The notes: generated by a model from the sequence alone, not told the origin. A stretch of 8,143 nt of DNA from an uncultured Lachnospiraceae bacterium (GCA_902795985.1 CADBNG010000265.1:1-8143); one strand, 5' to 3'; positions 1 through 6,621 are shown, numbered from the stretch's first letter. Numbers and translations: made by a program.

Positions 1-446
1 AAGGCATTGGTCATTCTTGTTTTGGCTTCGAAACGGAAAGGCTTGGTTACTACGCCAACGGTCAGGCATCCCATCTGTTTGGCAAGTCCCGCAACAACAG
101 GAGCTGCGCCGGTACCGGTGCCGCCGCCCATTCCGCAGGTGACAAATACCATATCCGCGCCTTCCATCAGCGCTTTGATTTCTTCCACGCTTTCTTCCGC
201 GGCCTTTTCGCCGACCTCGGGAACCGCGCCGCAGCCCAGACCCTTGGTGACCTTTTCACCGATCTGCAGAATTGTGGGGGCCTTGCAGAGCGCCAGCGCC
301 TGCTGGTCGGTGTTCACTCCGACAAACTCCACTCCGCCGATCTTTTCGTCTACCATCCGGTTTACCGCATTATTGCCTGCGCCGCCTACCCCTATAACGA
401 CGATTTTTGCCCCGGATTCGGCTTCGTTGCTAATGATCTCTAACAA
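1..446 (-). CDS. ftsZ: Cell division protein FtsZ, N-terminal part (3' end outside window)
   Basis: Tubulin-like GTPase that polymerises at mid-cell into the Z ring, the scaffold for the division machinery. The first 148 codons are visible. The product starts [12 protein letters not shown] and continues with the nucleotide-binding loop [14 protein letters not shown] (residues about 19-31) and [10 protein letters not shown] (42-51). The tubulin signature GGGTGTG lies at 107-113 and [11 protein letters not shown] at 135-145. The catalytic T7 loop and C-terminal tail lie beyond position 1. The start is TTG at 444-446, chosen because AAGGAGG sits 7 nt upstream and the resulting MLE- N terminus is typical of clostridial FtsZ; no ATG fits. 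The T3-loop segment reads GLGCG, where GLGAG is the common form, a mild substitution. The gene has its own candidate promoter. Its position directly after infA is unexpected. Family identification is certain from the signature; the full length cannot be judged. Confidence 0.97.
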   Translation of the reverse strand, partial: MLEIISNEAESGAKIVVIGVGGAGNNAVNRMVDEKIGGVEFVGVNTDQQALALCKAPTILQIGEKVTKGLGCGAVPEVGEKAAEESVEEIKALMEGADMVFVTCGMGGGTGTGAAPVVAGLAKQMGCLTVGVVTKPFRFEAKTRMTNA

Positions 447-453
447 AATATAA

Positions 454-460
454 CCTCCTT
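454..460 (-). promoter_or_regulatory. Ribosome binding site of ftsZ
   Basis: A perfect AAGGAGG on the minus strand lies 7 nt before the TTG codon at 444-446. It fixes that TTG as the start, giving an FtsZ with the usual MLE- beginning. Confidence 0.88.
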
Positions 461-498
461 ATTCTGCCTCGCGGCCGGTCTGCCCTTCTGTTTTTTCT

Positions 499-527
499 AT
501 CATACTTTTTTCAATAAGATTACGCAA
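499..527 (-). promoter_or_regulatory. Candidate sigma-A promoter for ftsZ
   Basis: On the minus strand, TTGCGT (522-527) is followed by a 17-nt spacer and TATGAT (499-504). The -10 matches TATAAT at 5 of 6 positions and the -35 matches TTGACA at 3 of 6, so only the -10 and the spacing are good. Transcription would start near 490-493, leaving a leader of about 45 nt before the ftsZ start codon. The surrounding AT-rich sequence fits. This is inference from motifs only. Confidence 0.5.
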
Positions 528-559
528 TAATTTTTTTCCGGTTTGGTTTGCCGTCCGGC

Positions 560-597
560 ATAAAAAACGCTCCGGTTTTTATGATTATTCCATAATC
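560..597 (-). terminator. Inverted repeats downstream of infA, possible weak terminator
   Basis: Two adjacent dyads follow infA. One is a perfect 6-bp arm palindrome, GATTAT-TCC-ATAATC (plus strand, 583-597). The other has arms AAAAAC (563-568) and GTTTTT (575-580) around a 6-nt loop, so on the minus strand it ends in a run of six U residues. Both stems are AT-rich and would be weak, so termination is uncertain. A poorer CCGG-closed hairpin with one bulge lies just upstream at about 597-613. Together with the ftsZ promoter this suggests, but does not prove, that infA and ftsZ are separate transcripts. Confidence 0.35.
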
Positions 598-614
598 CCG
601 GTGTAGAACCCGGT

Positions 615-833
615 TTATTTATCGCGCCAGATAATGCGTCCTTTGTCGAGATCATACGGGGAAAGTTCAATCGTTACCTTGTCGCCGGGCAGGATGCGGA
701 TGAAATTCATCCGGAGCTTGCCGCTGATGTGCGCAAGGACAACATGTCCGTTCTCCAGTTCGACCCGGAACATCGCATTCGGGAGTTTTTCAAGTACTCT
801 TCCTTCTACTTCGATCGCGTCAGATTTCGACAT
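615..833 (-). CDS. infA: Translation initiation factor IF-1
   Basis: IF-1 is a small OB-fold protein that binds the A site of the 30S subunit and works with IF-2 and IF-3 during initiation. The 72-residue product has the family's usual length and shows [20 protein letters not shown] (residues 7-26), [11 protein letters not shown] (29-39) and the C-terminal [13 protein letters not shown]. The ATG at 831-833 has AGGAGG 6 nt upstream. The gap from map is 31 nt, consistent with co-transcription. Many clostridia carry a small KOW-domain gene between map and infA, as I recall; none fits here. Downstream, rpmJ is expected but absent, and ftsZ follows after 168 bp. Identification is secure. Confidence 0.97.
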   Translation of the reverse strand: MSKSDAIEVEGRVLEKLPNAMFRVELENGHVVLAHISGKLRMNFIRILPGDKVTIELSPYDLDKGRIIWRDK

Positions 834-864
834 CTGTTTCCTCCTTTTAAGCCTCTTCCTACCG

Positions 865-1620
865 TTAATGCGTCAGGGTCAGAATCACCGGATCACCGTC
901 CGTGATCAGCACCGTATTCTCGTAATGAGCCGAATACTGTCCGTCTGCTGTCAGTACGGTCCAGCCATCGTCCTGTACCTCTACTTCCCAGGTTCCCATG
1001 TTGATCATGGGTTCGATGGCAAGGGTCATTCCGGCGCGAAGCCGGATTCCCCGGCTCCTGCAGGCAAAATTCGGGATTTCCGGTTCCTCGTGAAGATGTG
1101 TCCCGATCCCGTGTCCCACGAAATCGCGGACGACCCCGTAGCCGAAGCTTTCGGCATAATTGCCGACAGCCGCTGAAATCTCGTGAAGATGGCAGCCTTC
1201 CCGGGCGAATTTAATGCCTTCAAAGAAGGACTGGCGGGTCACGTCGATCAGCTTCTGCGCTTCGTCCGTGATCTTTCCTACCGCCCAGGTCCTGGCAGCG
1301 TCGGAATGGTATCCCTTATAAATCAGCCCAGCATCCAGACTGACGATATCCCCTTCCTTCAGCAGCCGTTTTTTGCTGGGGATCCCGTGGATGACTTCGT
1401 CATTGACCGAAACGCAGATCGAAGCGGGAAAACCGTTGTAATTCTTAAAATTCGGTACACATCCGAGAGAACGGATCCGCTCTTCTCCCAGGGCGTCGAT
1501 ATCCCAGGTGGAAATTCCGGGGGCAATCACCTCGGCCAGCGCGTTATGCACTTCCTCCAGGTATTTCCCGGCATCGGCCATCAGACCGATCTCTCGTGCG
1601 GATTTAATCGTTACGCCCAT
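865..1620 (-). CDS. map: Methionine aminopeptidase, type I
   Basis: Removes the initiator methionine from new cytosolic proteins when the second residue is small. The 251-residue product has the pita-bread fold motifs of type I enzymes without the N-terminal zinc-finger extension seen in some Firmicute paralogues. Metal ligands are all visible: D96 (SLDAG), D107 (HSDAA), H170 ([12 protein letters not shown]), E203 (IEPM) and E234 (HYENT). H78 and H177 match the substrate-side histidines of the E. coli enzyme, at an offset of one residue. The ATG at 1618-1620 begins 3 nt after the adk stop. Its ribosome binding site, GGGTGA at 1628-1633, overlaps the adk stop region, so translation is probably coupled. 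infA follows. All catalytic residues are present and the enzyme should be active. Confidence 0.97.
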   Translation of the reverse strand: MGVTIKSAREIGLMADAGKYLEEVHNALAEVIAPGISTWDIDALGEERIRSLGCVPNFKNYNGFPASICVSVNDEVIHGIPSKKRLLKEGDIVSLDAGLIYKGYHSDAARTWAVGKITDEAQKLIDVTRQSFFEGIKFAREGCHLHEISAAVGNYAESFGYGVVRDFVGHGIGTHLHEEPEIPNFACRSRGIRLRAGMTLAIEPMINMGTWEVEVQDDGWTVLTADGQYSAHYENTVLITDGDPVILTLTH

Positions 1621-1623
1621 GAT

Positions 1624-2268
1624 TTATTCACCCAGGATCGCTTTGATATCCGCAAAGACCTTGTCGATGTCCTGTGTGCCGTCGACCGTATGGAGCACTT
1701 TCTTTTCGGTATAGTAATCGATCAGCGGCTGGGTCTGGTCGTGATAGACACGAAGACGGTTGGCCACCGTTTCGGGTTTGTCGTCGTCGCGCAGGATCAG
1801 TTCCTTGCCGCAGGTATCGCAGATACCTTCCGCTTTCGGCGGAGCAAACTCCAGATGATAGGTCGCGCCGCAGCCGACACAGGCTCTTCTGCCGCCCATT
1901 CTCTTGATGATGTTCTCGTCCGGAACATTCACGTCAATGGCGAAGTCAATGGCTTCTCCTCTGGCCTCAAGAGCATTGGTCAGGGCATCCGCCTGCGGAA
2001 TCGTGCGGGGGAAACCGTCCAGTACGTAGCCGTTCGCCGCGTCATCCTTCGAGATGCGGTCCACGACCAGATCGCAGGTCAGCTCATCCGGTACCAGCTC
2101 GCCCTTATCCATATAGGTCTTGGCCTTAAGGCCCAGTTCCGTTCCCTCCTTGAGGTTGGCGCGGAAAATATCTCCGGTGGAAATATGCGGAATTCCGAAT
2201 GCTTCGGCGATCTTTTTCGCCTGTGTTCCCTTGCCCGCTCCGGGTGCTCCAAGCATAATGATCTTCAT
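1624..2268 (-). CDS. adk: Adenylate kinase (zinc-binding LID type)
   Basis: Catalyses ATP + AMP to 2 ADP in the cytosol, keeping adenine nucleotides balanced. The 214-residue product has the P-loop GAPGAGKGT (residues 7-15), the AMP-binding stretch STGDIFR (30-36) and DGFPRT (84-89). The long LID contains C130-x2-C133 and C150-x2-C153, a four-cysteine zinc site typical of Gram-positive enzymes. The start is ATG at 2266-2268 with AGGAGG 6 nt upstream. A longer in-frame reading from a TTG at 2347-2349 would add 27 residues encoded partly by the inverted-repeat element and has no ribosome binding site, so it is rejected. It follows the secY terminator and a REP-like element, and no clear promoter is seen between them. 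The stop is 3 nt before map. Confidence 0.97.
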   Translation of the reverse strand: MKIIMLGAPGAGKGTQAKKIAEAFGIPHISTGDIFRANLKEGTELGLKAKTYMDKGELVPDELTCDLVVDRISKDDAANGYVLDGFPRTIPQADALTNALEARGEAIDFAIDVNVPDENIIKRMGGRRACVGCGATYHLEFAPPKAEGICDTCGKELILRDDDKPETVANRLRVYHDQTQPLIDYYTEKKVLHTVDGTQDIDKVFADIKAILGE

Positions 2269-2274
2269 AATAGT

Positions 2275-2280
2275 CCTCCT
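2275..2280 (-). promoter_or_regulatory. Ribosome binding site of adk
   Basis: AGGAGG lies 6 nt before the ATG at 2266-2268. It decides the start that puts the P-loop at residue 7, the normal position for adenylate kinases, and rules out the longer TTG-initiated frame. Confidence 0.88.
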
Positions 2281-2308
2281 GACAGATGGCATAAAGTGCC
2301 GTTCTTCT

Positions 2309-2370
2309 GGATCAAAGGGGACAGGCCCCCTGATCCGCCTGTGGATCAACGGGTCTGTCCCCTTTGATCC
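2309..2370. repeat. REP-like inverted-repeat doublet between secY and adk
   Basis: Two 28-bp units face each other across a 6-nt spacer (2337-2342). The outer 16 bp of each arm are exact complements: GGATCAAAGGGGACAG at 2309-2324 and its complement at 2355-2370. Aligned head to head, the units agree at 25 of 28 positions, and each unit itself begins GGATCA and ends TGATCC. Single-stranded, the whole element would fold into one long hairpin with three imperfect positions, one of them a possible G-U pair. There is no run of U after it on the minus strand, so it is not a standard terminator. The layout resembles the REP/REPIN elements mobilised in trans by RAYT-type transposases. That link is inference, because no transposase is in the window and no second copy was found here. 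Confidence 0.75.
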
Positions 2371-2387
2371 ATTTGTGCTGTTTTTCG

Positions 2388-2434
2388 AAAAAACGGCCGG
2401 ACATTATGCGCCTTAGCAGCTGTCCGGCCGTTTT
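2388..2434 (-). terminator. Intrinsic terminator after secY
   Basis: A perfect 14-bp inverted repeat, AAAACGGCCGGACA (2390-2403) and its complement (2421-2434), surrounds a 17-nt loop. On the minus strand the GC-rich stem is preceded by AAAA and followed by six U residues (2388-2393), the full layout of a Rho-independent terminator. It begins 49 nt after the secY stop. It would separate rpsQ-secY from adk-map-infA, although partial read-through is possible because no adk promoter is evident. Confidence 0.88.
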
Positions 2435-2483
2435 GATCACGCAAGCGCCCACGCCTGCCGGCCGCCTGATGATTGATTATGAA

Positions 2484-3797
2484 TCAGTCGTTCAAGAATC
2501 CTCTGTAGTTCCGCACAACCATCATGGACTCGACCTGCTTGAGCGTATCCAGCGTAACCGATCCGATAATGATGAGCGAGGTGCCTCCGAAGGAAACCGC
2601 TGCGTTGAACAGTCCGTTGAAGATAAACGGAATGACCGCAACGATGCACAGTCCGGCGGCTCCGATGAAGATCACGTACTTCAGAACTTCACTCAGATAA
2701 TCCGTCGTGGCTTTGCCGGGACGGATGCCCGGGATAAAGCCGCCCTGCTTGCGCAGGTTATCCGATACTTCCATCGGGTTGAAGGTGATGGAGGTATAGA
2801 AATAAGCGAAGAAAATAACCAGTACTACATAAAGGATCAGGCCCAGCGTGTAGATCCAGTTGCTGGTACGGAACCAGTTGCTGGAGCTCAGGGCTGCCAG
2901 TACATGTCCCCAGAAACCGGTGACATTTTTTCCGGTGAAGGCCACGATGATGCCCGGGAAGGACATGATCGACGCCGCGAAGATGATCGGGATAACACCG
3001 GCCGTATTGACTTTCAGCGGAATGTGAGAAGAATTCCCGCCGACCATACGCCGTCCTACCATCTTCTTGGAATACTGCACCGGAATCTTGCGCATCGCCC
3101 CGTTCAGGATCAGAACCAGAACGGTAACGAAGATGATGATTGCCGCGATTACGACCCAGACCAGTACGTCTTTCGCAATGTTCGGGCCGGAGGCAAAGTT
3201 TTCATGCAGAGAAATCAGGTCGGACGGTACCCTGGAAAGGATGTTGATCAGAAGTACCATGGAGATACCGTTTCCGACGCCCTTATCCGTGATCTGCTCA
3301 CCGATCCACATCAGGAATGCGCTGCCGGCCGTCAGCGAAGCAACGACGACAATAACGTTGATCGCATTCATTTCCGTGAAAAGCCCCTGGTTACCGAAAC
3401 CGATACACATGGAAATCGATTCAATAAGGGAAAGAGCGATCGTCAGAAAACGCGTGACTTTTTCAAGCTTCTTCCTGCCGTCCGGGCCTTCTTTGGCCAT
3501 CTCTTCCAGCTTCGGGATCGCAATCGTCAGAAGCTGAACGATAATGGATGCGGTAATGTAAGGCGTGATGCTCAGTGCCAGGATCGAAAAGTTGCTGAAT
3601 CCGCCGCCGGTGAACGCGTTCAGGAAGTTGAACGCGTCGTTCGTATTGGATCCGAAGTAGTTCGCGAAGAAATCGGAGTTAACGCCCGGTACCGGAACCT
3701 GTGAACCCATACGGATGATCACCAGCGCAATCAGGACATATATAATCCTGTGCCGGATTTCTTTGATGCGAAACGCATCTCTGACCGTTTTAAACAT
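2484..3797 (-). CDS. secY: Preprotein translocase subunit SecY
   Basis: SecY is the channel-forming subunit of the SecYEG translocon in the cytoplasmic membrane. It exports unfolded proteins driven by SecA and inserts membrane proteins from ribosomes. The 437-residue product has about ten hydrophobic segments, starting near residues 17-37, 71-93, 114-136, 147-167, 175-190, 211-233, 264-285, 313-336, 370-390 and 393-413. The family signature ITPYITASIIVQLL (77-90) is present. The fourth cytoplasmic loop has GGNSSHIPLKVNTAGVIP (253-270), and the fifth has GFIPGIRPGKATTDYL (353-368) with the conserved arginine, R359, needed for SecA-driven transport in E. coli. The ATG at 3795-3797 directly abuts the rplO stop (TAAATG). 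Its GAGG site at 3806-3809 lies inside rplO, implying translational coupling. A strong terminator follows the gene. Confidence 0.98.
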   Translation of the reverse strand: MFKTVRDAFRIKEIRHRIIYVLIALVIIRMGSQVPVPGVNSDFFANYFGSNTNDAFNFLNAFTGGGFSNFSILALSITPYITASIIVQLLTIAIPKLEEMAKEGPDGRKKLEKVTRFLTIALSLIESISMCIGFGNQGLFTEMNAINVIVVVASLTAGSAFLMWIGEQITDKGVGNGISMVLLINILSRVPSDLISLHENFASGPNIAKDVLVWVVIAAIIIFVTVLVLILNGAMRKIPVQYSKKMVGRRMVGGNSSHIPLKVNTAGVIPIIFAASIMSFPGIIVAFTGKNVTGFWGHVLAALSSSNWFRTSNWIYTLGLILYVVLVIFFAYFYTSITFNPMEVSDNLRKQGGFIPGIRPGKATTDYLSEVLKYVIFIGAAGLCIVAVIPFIFNGLFNAAVSFGGTSLIIIGSVTLDTLKQVESMMVVRNYRGFLND

Positions 3798-4238
3798 TTA
3801 GATTACCTCAATTGATCCACCTGCAGCTTCGATTTTCGCTTTTGCGCTCTCGCTGAAAGCATTGGCTTTTACAGCAAGCTTCTTGGTGATCTCACCGTTT
3901 CCGAGAATTTTGATTCCGTCTCTCGGATCCGATACGAGGCCGCTCTCAATGAGGGTCTCCACCGTCACCTCGGCGCCATCCTCGAATCGCTCGAGGGCGC
4001 TTACGTTAATGGCAATGATTTCCTTGGAATTACGGCATTTGAAGCCTCTCTTCGGGAGTCTTCTGTATAACGGCATCTGACCGCCTTCAAAACCGGGACG
4101 GGGTGCTCCGGAACGGGCCTTCTGACCCTTATGGCCTTTGCCGGCCGTCTTTCCGTTGCCGGATCCATGTCCGCGGCCCCTGCGGAAGTTATCGCTGTGC
4201 TTGCTTCCTTCTGCGGGATATAAATTTGATAAATCCAT
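3798..4238 (-). CDS. rplO: 50S ribosomal protein L15
   Basis: L15 is a late-assembling protein of the large subunit that threads a long basic extension into 23S rRNA. The 146-residue product starts [14 protein letters not shown], a typical beginning. It has the glycine- and lysine-rich extension [20 protein letters not shown] (residues 21-40), then [18 protein letters not shown] (49-66), and a globular C-terminal half ending GGSIEVI. The ATG at 4236-4238 follows an AGGGGG site 8 nt upstream and lies 13 nt after the rpmD stop. The stop codon touches the secY start, the usual rplO-secY pairing. Length and motifs are normal. Confidence 0.97.
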   Translation of the reverse strand: MDLSNLYPAEGSKHSDNFRRGRGHGSGNGKTAGKGHKGQKARSGAPRPGFEGGQMPLYRRLPKRGFKCRNSKEIIAINVSALERFEDGAEVTVETLIESGLVSDPRDGIKILGNGEITKKLAVKANAFSESAKAKIEAAGGSIEVI

Positions 4239-4251
4239 TTTCAGTACCCCC

Positions 4252-4434
4252 TTACTCTTCGACTTTCACAAGGTACGAAACCTGTCTTACCATACCGCGG
4301 ACCGCGGCGTTATCGGGCATATCTACCGTGTGATGCAGTTTTCTAAGGCCCAGGGCTTCCACGATCTTGCGATGTTTCGGAACACAGCCGATGGGTGATT
4401 TGACCAGTGTGATCTTAATTCTGTTTTCAGCCAT
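4252..4434 (-). CDS. rpmD: 50S ribosomal protein L30
   Basis: L30 is a small large-subunit protein that contacts 23S rRNA; it is present in most but not all bacteria. The 60-residue product matches the family's usual length. It shows the pattern [20 protein letters not shown] (residues 6-25), [11 protein letters not shown] and the ending [15 protein letters not shown]. The ATG at 4432-4434 has AAGGAGG 10 nt upstream, and that site overlaps the rpsE stop codon. It lies between rpsE and rplO, its standard place in the spc operon. Confidence 0.96.
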   Translation of the reverse strand: MAENRIKITLVKSPIGCVPKHRKIVEALGLRKLHHTVDMPDNAAVRGMVRQVSYLVKVEE

Positions 4435-4449
4435 CTTTTCGAATCCTCC

Positions 4450-4959
4450 TTAAGCAAATAACTCTTCTTTGGATTTGCCGCGGAGCCTTGCGACTTCTTC
4501 CGGCGTCTTCAGCTGACGAAGGCCTTCCACGGTCGCAAGAACGACATTCTGCTTGTTATTGGAACCCAGGGACTTCGTACGGATATTGCGGATACCCGCA
4601 AGCTCCACGACCGCACGGGCGGGGCCGCCGGCGATGATACCGGTACCTTCCGGAGCCTTGCGGAGAAGAACTTCGGCACTGCCGTATTCTCCGATGATGT
4701 CATGGGTAATGGAACCTTTATCGTCGATGGCGACGTTGATGAGATTCTTGGCGGCGTCCTCCTTGCCTTTGCGGATCGCCTCCGGAATTTCAGTCGCCTT
4801 GCCAAGCCCGGCGCCTACGTGACCGTTCCGGTCTCCTACTACGACCAAGGCAGTAAAACGCATGTTACGACCGCCCTTAACAACTTTCGTTACTCGTTTG
4901 ATGGCAACCACTTTTTCATCCAGCTCGAGTGTCGCGGGATCAATGATTGAGCGCTTCAT
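4450..4959 (-). CDS. rpsE: 30S ribosomal protein S5
   Basis: S5 sits at the mRNA entry side of the small subunit, where it affects decoding accuracy and helicase activity. The 169-residue product contains the loop [20 protein letters not shown] (residues 21-40), a region in which spectinomycin resistance changes are known in other bacteria; nothing unusual is seen here. The family signature segment [20 protein letters not shown] follows (42-61). The C-terminal domain has [19 protein letters not shown] (105-123). The ATG at 4957-4959 has AAAGGAGA upstream, and the gap from rplR is 17 nt. Size and sequence are ordinary. Confidence 0.97.
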   Translation of the reverse strand: MKRSIIDPATLELDEKVVAIKRVTKVVKGGRNMRFTALVVVGDRNGHVGAGLGKATEIPEAIRKGKEDAAKNLINVAIDDKGSITHDIIGEYGSAEVLLRKAPEGTGIIAGGPARAVVELAGIRNIRTKSLGSNNKQNVVLATVEGLRQLKTPEEVARLRGKSKEELFA

Positions 4960-4976
4960 GTGTTCTCTCCTTTCTC

Positions 4977-5345
4977 TTAGAATTTAAGACCGGCTTCTCT
5001 CGCTGCGTCGGCAAAGGCCGCGATTTTACCCTGATAGATAAATCCGCCGCGATCGAAGATCACTTCGGTAATACCGGCTTCCAGAGCCTTCTTACCCAAT
5101 ACGGTTCCGAGATATGCGGCCGCAGCCACATCATTGGTCTTTTCCAGTTCGCTTTTCACGTCCTTCTGGGTCGTGGAAGCGGATACTAATGTATTTCCTG
5201 CCTGATCGTCAATGATCTGCGCATAGAAATGCTTGTCACTGCGGAAAACGGCCAGTCTGGGTCTTTCCGCGGTGCCCGCCAGGCGGCTGCGCATTCTCCA
5301 GTGCTTTTTACGACGGATCACGGCTCTTGATGGTTTCCTGATCAT
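4977..5345 (-). CDS. rplR: 50S ribosomal protein L18
   Basis: L18 binds 5S rRNA and, with L5, helps dock it in the central protuberance of the large subunit. The 122-residue product has a basic N terminus, the core [20 protein letters not shown] (residues 24-43), [15 protein letters not shown] (44-58) and the C-terminal [20 protein letters not shown]. The ATG at 5343-5345 has AAGGAGG 8 nt upstream and lies 14 nt after the rplF stop. Length is typical. Confidence 0.97.
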   Translation of the reverse strand: MIRKPSRAVIRRKKHWRMRSRLAGTAERPRLAVFRSDKHFYAQIIDDQAGNTLVSASTTQKDVKSELEKTNDVAAAAYLGTVLGKKALEAGITEVIFDRGGFIYQGKIAAFADAAREAGLKF

Positions 5346-5359
5346 TCTGGCGTCCTCCT

Positions 5360-5896
5360 TTACTTACCGGCCTTGCCGACCTTACGACGGATTACTTCAT
5401 CAGCATACTTGATACCCTTGCCCTTATAGGGTTCCGGTCTTCTCTTCTCGCGGATTTCCGCGGCGTACTGACCGACCTTTTCCTTGTCGATCCCGCTGAC
5501 TGTGATCTTGTTTCCGTCCACTGCGGACTCCAGACCCTCGGGATCCTCCATCTCGATGGGATGGGAATAACCGAGGTTCAGAACCAGTGTCTTACCCTGC
5601 TTCTGGGCACGGTAGCCGACACCGTTCACTTCAAGAACTTTGGTATAGCCCTCGCTCACGCCAACCACCATGTTGTGGATGAGGGAACGGGTAAGACCGT
5701 GCAGAGATTTCATTCTCTTTAAGTCATTCGGTCTTGATACGACGATCTGGTCGCCTTCGATTTTAATATCCATTTCAGCGGGGAGCACGCGGGAAAGCGT
5801 TCCCTTCGGGCCCTTCACTGTAATGTCGTTGCCTTCTTTGATGTCAATCGTGACGCCTGCCGGTATGACAACCGGGGCTCTTCCGACTCGGGACAT
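5360..5896 (-). CDS. rplF: 50S ribosomal protein L6
   Basis: L6 binds 23S rRNA near the sarcin-ricin loop and the GTPase-associated region. The 178-residue product begins [16 protein letters not shown], the usual N terminus. It has two similar domains and carries the L6 signature [14 protein letters not shown] near residues 154-167. The start is ATG at 5894-5896 with AGGAGG 8 nt upstream. A longer reading from TTG at 5918-5920 would translate through that ribosome binding site and lacks one of its own, so it is rejected. The gene is separated from rpsH by 112 nt containing two hairpins, far wider than the other gaps in this operon. rplR follows after 14 nt. Confidence 0.97.
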   Translation of the reverse strand: MSRVGRAPVVIPAGVTIDIKEGNDITVKGPKGTLSRVLPAEMDIKIEGDQIVVSRPNDLKRMKSLHGLTRSLIHNMVVGVSEGYTKVLEVNGVGYRAQKQGKTLVLNLGYSHPIEMEDPEGLESAVDGNKITVSGIDKEKVGQYAAEIREKRRPEPYKGKGIKYADEVIRRKVGKAGK

Positions 5897-5904
5897 TTTT
5901 GTTT

Positions 5905-5910
5905 CCTCCT
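5905..5910 (-). promoter_or_regulatory. Ribosome binding site of rplF
   Basis: AGGAGG lies 8 nt before the ATG at 5894-5896. It sets the start to give the standard MSRVG- terminus of L6 rather than the TTG eight codons earlier. Confidence 0.88.
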
Positions 5911-5930
5911 GTACATTCAACTTAGATTCT

Positions 5931-5956
5931 CGGAAAGGGTTCGTTCGCCCTTTCTG
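5931..5956. repeat. Hairpin in the rpsH-rplF gap (rplF-proximal)
   Basis: A perfect 7-bp inverted repeat, GAAAGGG (5933-5939) and CCCTTTC (5948-5954), surrounds an 8-nt loop TTCGTTCG. On the plus strand, one G-U and one C-G pair extend it outward to 5931 and 5956. On the transcribed (minus) strand it is followed by CCGAG rather than U residues, so it is not an intrinsic terminator for this operon. It would lie in the untranslated spacer about 23 nt before the rplF ribosome binding site. Function is unknown. Confidence 0.6.
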
Positions 5957-5968
5957 TTTTCAGTTTTT

Positions 5969-5995
5969 CGGACAATGTGTCTGGCACAGTGTCCG
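5969..5995. repeat. Hairpin in the rpsH-rplF gap (rpsH-proximal), REP-like
   Basis: Arms CGGACA (5969-5974) and TGTCCG (5990-5995), a mismatch, then TGTG (5976-5979) and CACA (5985-5988), close a 5-nt loop TCTGG. On the minus strand it is followed by AAAAA, so no U tract and no simple terminator. The CGGACA/TGTCCG closure also occurs in the secY terminator stem, and the repeat at 2309-2370 has a related GGGGACAG arm. This could mean a related small repeat family, but the shared piece is only 6 bp. Confidence 0.6.
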
Positions 5996-6008
5996 TCTGC
6001 GGAGCCTC

Positions 6009-6410
6009 TTACCAGACAAACGCCAGTACTTCTCCGCCAACCTGGAGCTTTCTGGCTTCCCGGTCGGTGATGACGCCCTTGTTGGTGGAAAGGATGGCAA
6101 CACCCAGTCCGCCCAGAACGCGGGGCAGTTCATCTTTATTCACATACACACGAAGGCCGGGCTTGGAGATTCTTTTCAGACCGGTGATGATCTTTTCATT
6201 CTTGTCCGCGCCGTACTTCAGGGTGATATGAAGGTTCTTTTTGGCTCCGTCTTCGATAACGGTATATTTGCTGATGTAGCCTTCCTTTACCAGGATGTCC
6301 GCGATGGCGGTCTTCATCTTGGAAACGGGGACATCAACGGTGTCATGCTTTGCGGCATTCGCGTTGCGGATTCTTGTAAGCATATCTGCAATGGGATCGC
6401 TCATAGACAT
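6009..6410 (-). CDS. rpsH: 30S ribosomal protein S8
   Basis: S8 is a primary binder of the 16S rRNA central domain; in E. coli it also represses its own operon by binding spc mRNA. The 133-residue product starts [18 protein letters not shown], the common form in Firmicutes. It carries the family signature [14 protein letters not shown] at 108-121 and ends in VLAFVW. The ATG at 6408-6410 has AAGGAGG 9 nt upstream; the second methionine codon, two codons later, is less well placed. The gap from rpsN is 25 nt. A 112-nt spacer with two hairpins follows. Whether that spacer has a regulatory role is unknown; no S8 target site could be recognised by eye. Confidence 0.97.
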   Translation of the reverse strand: MSMSDPIADMLTRIRNANAAKHDTVDVPVSKMKTAIADILVKEGYISKYTVIEDGAKKNLHITLKYGADKNEKIITGLKRISKPGLRVYVNKDELPRVLGGLGVAILSTNKGVITDREARKLQVGGEVLAFVW

Positions 6411-6435
6411 AATGCGTTTCCTCCTTCTCTTTACC

Positions 6436-6621
6436 TTACCAGCTTGCTTTCTTCACGCCGGGGATCTGACCCTTGTACGCTAACTCACGGAAACAGATAC
6501 GGCAGATCCCGTATTTTCTAAGGTAAGCATGGGGACGTCCGCAGATCTTGCAGCGATTGTATTCTCTTACAGCATACTTTGCGGGGCGGGCCTGCTTGAT
6601 TTTCATTGCTGTCTTAGCCAT
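6436..6621 (-). CDS. rpsZ: 30S ribosomal protein S14, zinc-binding type (type Z)
   Basis: S14 sits in the head of the small subunit. This 61-residue protein is the short zinc form: C24-x2-C27 and C40-x2-C43 within [20 protein letters not shown] supply the four metal ligands. It ends [11 protein letters not shown], as expected. Many Firmicutes also encode a zinc-independent S14 elsewhere, switched on when zinc is scarce; this window cannot say whether this organism does. The ATG at 6619-6621 has AAGGAGG 8 nt upstream, and the gap from rplE is 13 nt. The gene is also often called rpsN. Identification is secure. Confidence 0.97.
   Translation of the reverse strand: MAKTAMKIKQARPAKYAVREYNRCKICGRPHAYLRKYGICRICFRELAYKGQIPGVKKASW

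Noticed and set aside
7..453. Plus-strand frame of 148 codons at the left edge
   Set aside because: It is the complement of ftsZ. The minus-strand frame carries the tubulin signature GGGTGTG and a perfect ribosome binding site.
891..907. Perfect palindrome GATCAC-CGTCC-GTGATC
   Set aside because: It lies inside the map coding region, encoding the conserved-type C terminus LITDGDPV, and has no U tract or second copy. Likely coincidence of codons.
2269..2349. N-terminal extension of adenylate kinase from TTG at 2347-2349
   Set aside because: It would add 27 residues encoded partly by the inverted repeat and has no ribosome binding site. The ATG at 2266-2268 has AGGAGG and places the P-loop normally.
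2364..3704. Long plus-strand open frame (446 codons) opposite secY, and a 394-codon one opposite map and adk at 1183-2367
   Set aside because: They are antisense to clear conserved genes, have charged, low-plausibility products without recognisable domains, and arise from the codon bias of the real genes.
5931..5995. rpsH-rplF hairpins as terminators of the upstream genes
   Set aside because: On the transcribed strand neither stem is followed by U residues, and stopping there would silence seven essential genes (rplF to infA) with no promoter visible in the spacer.
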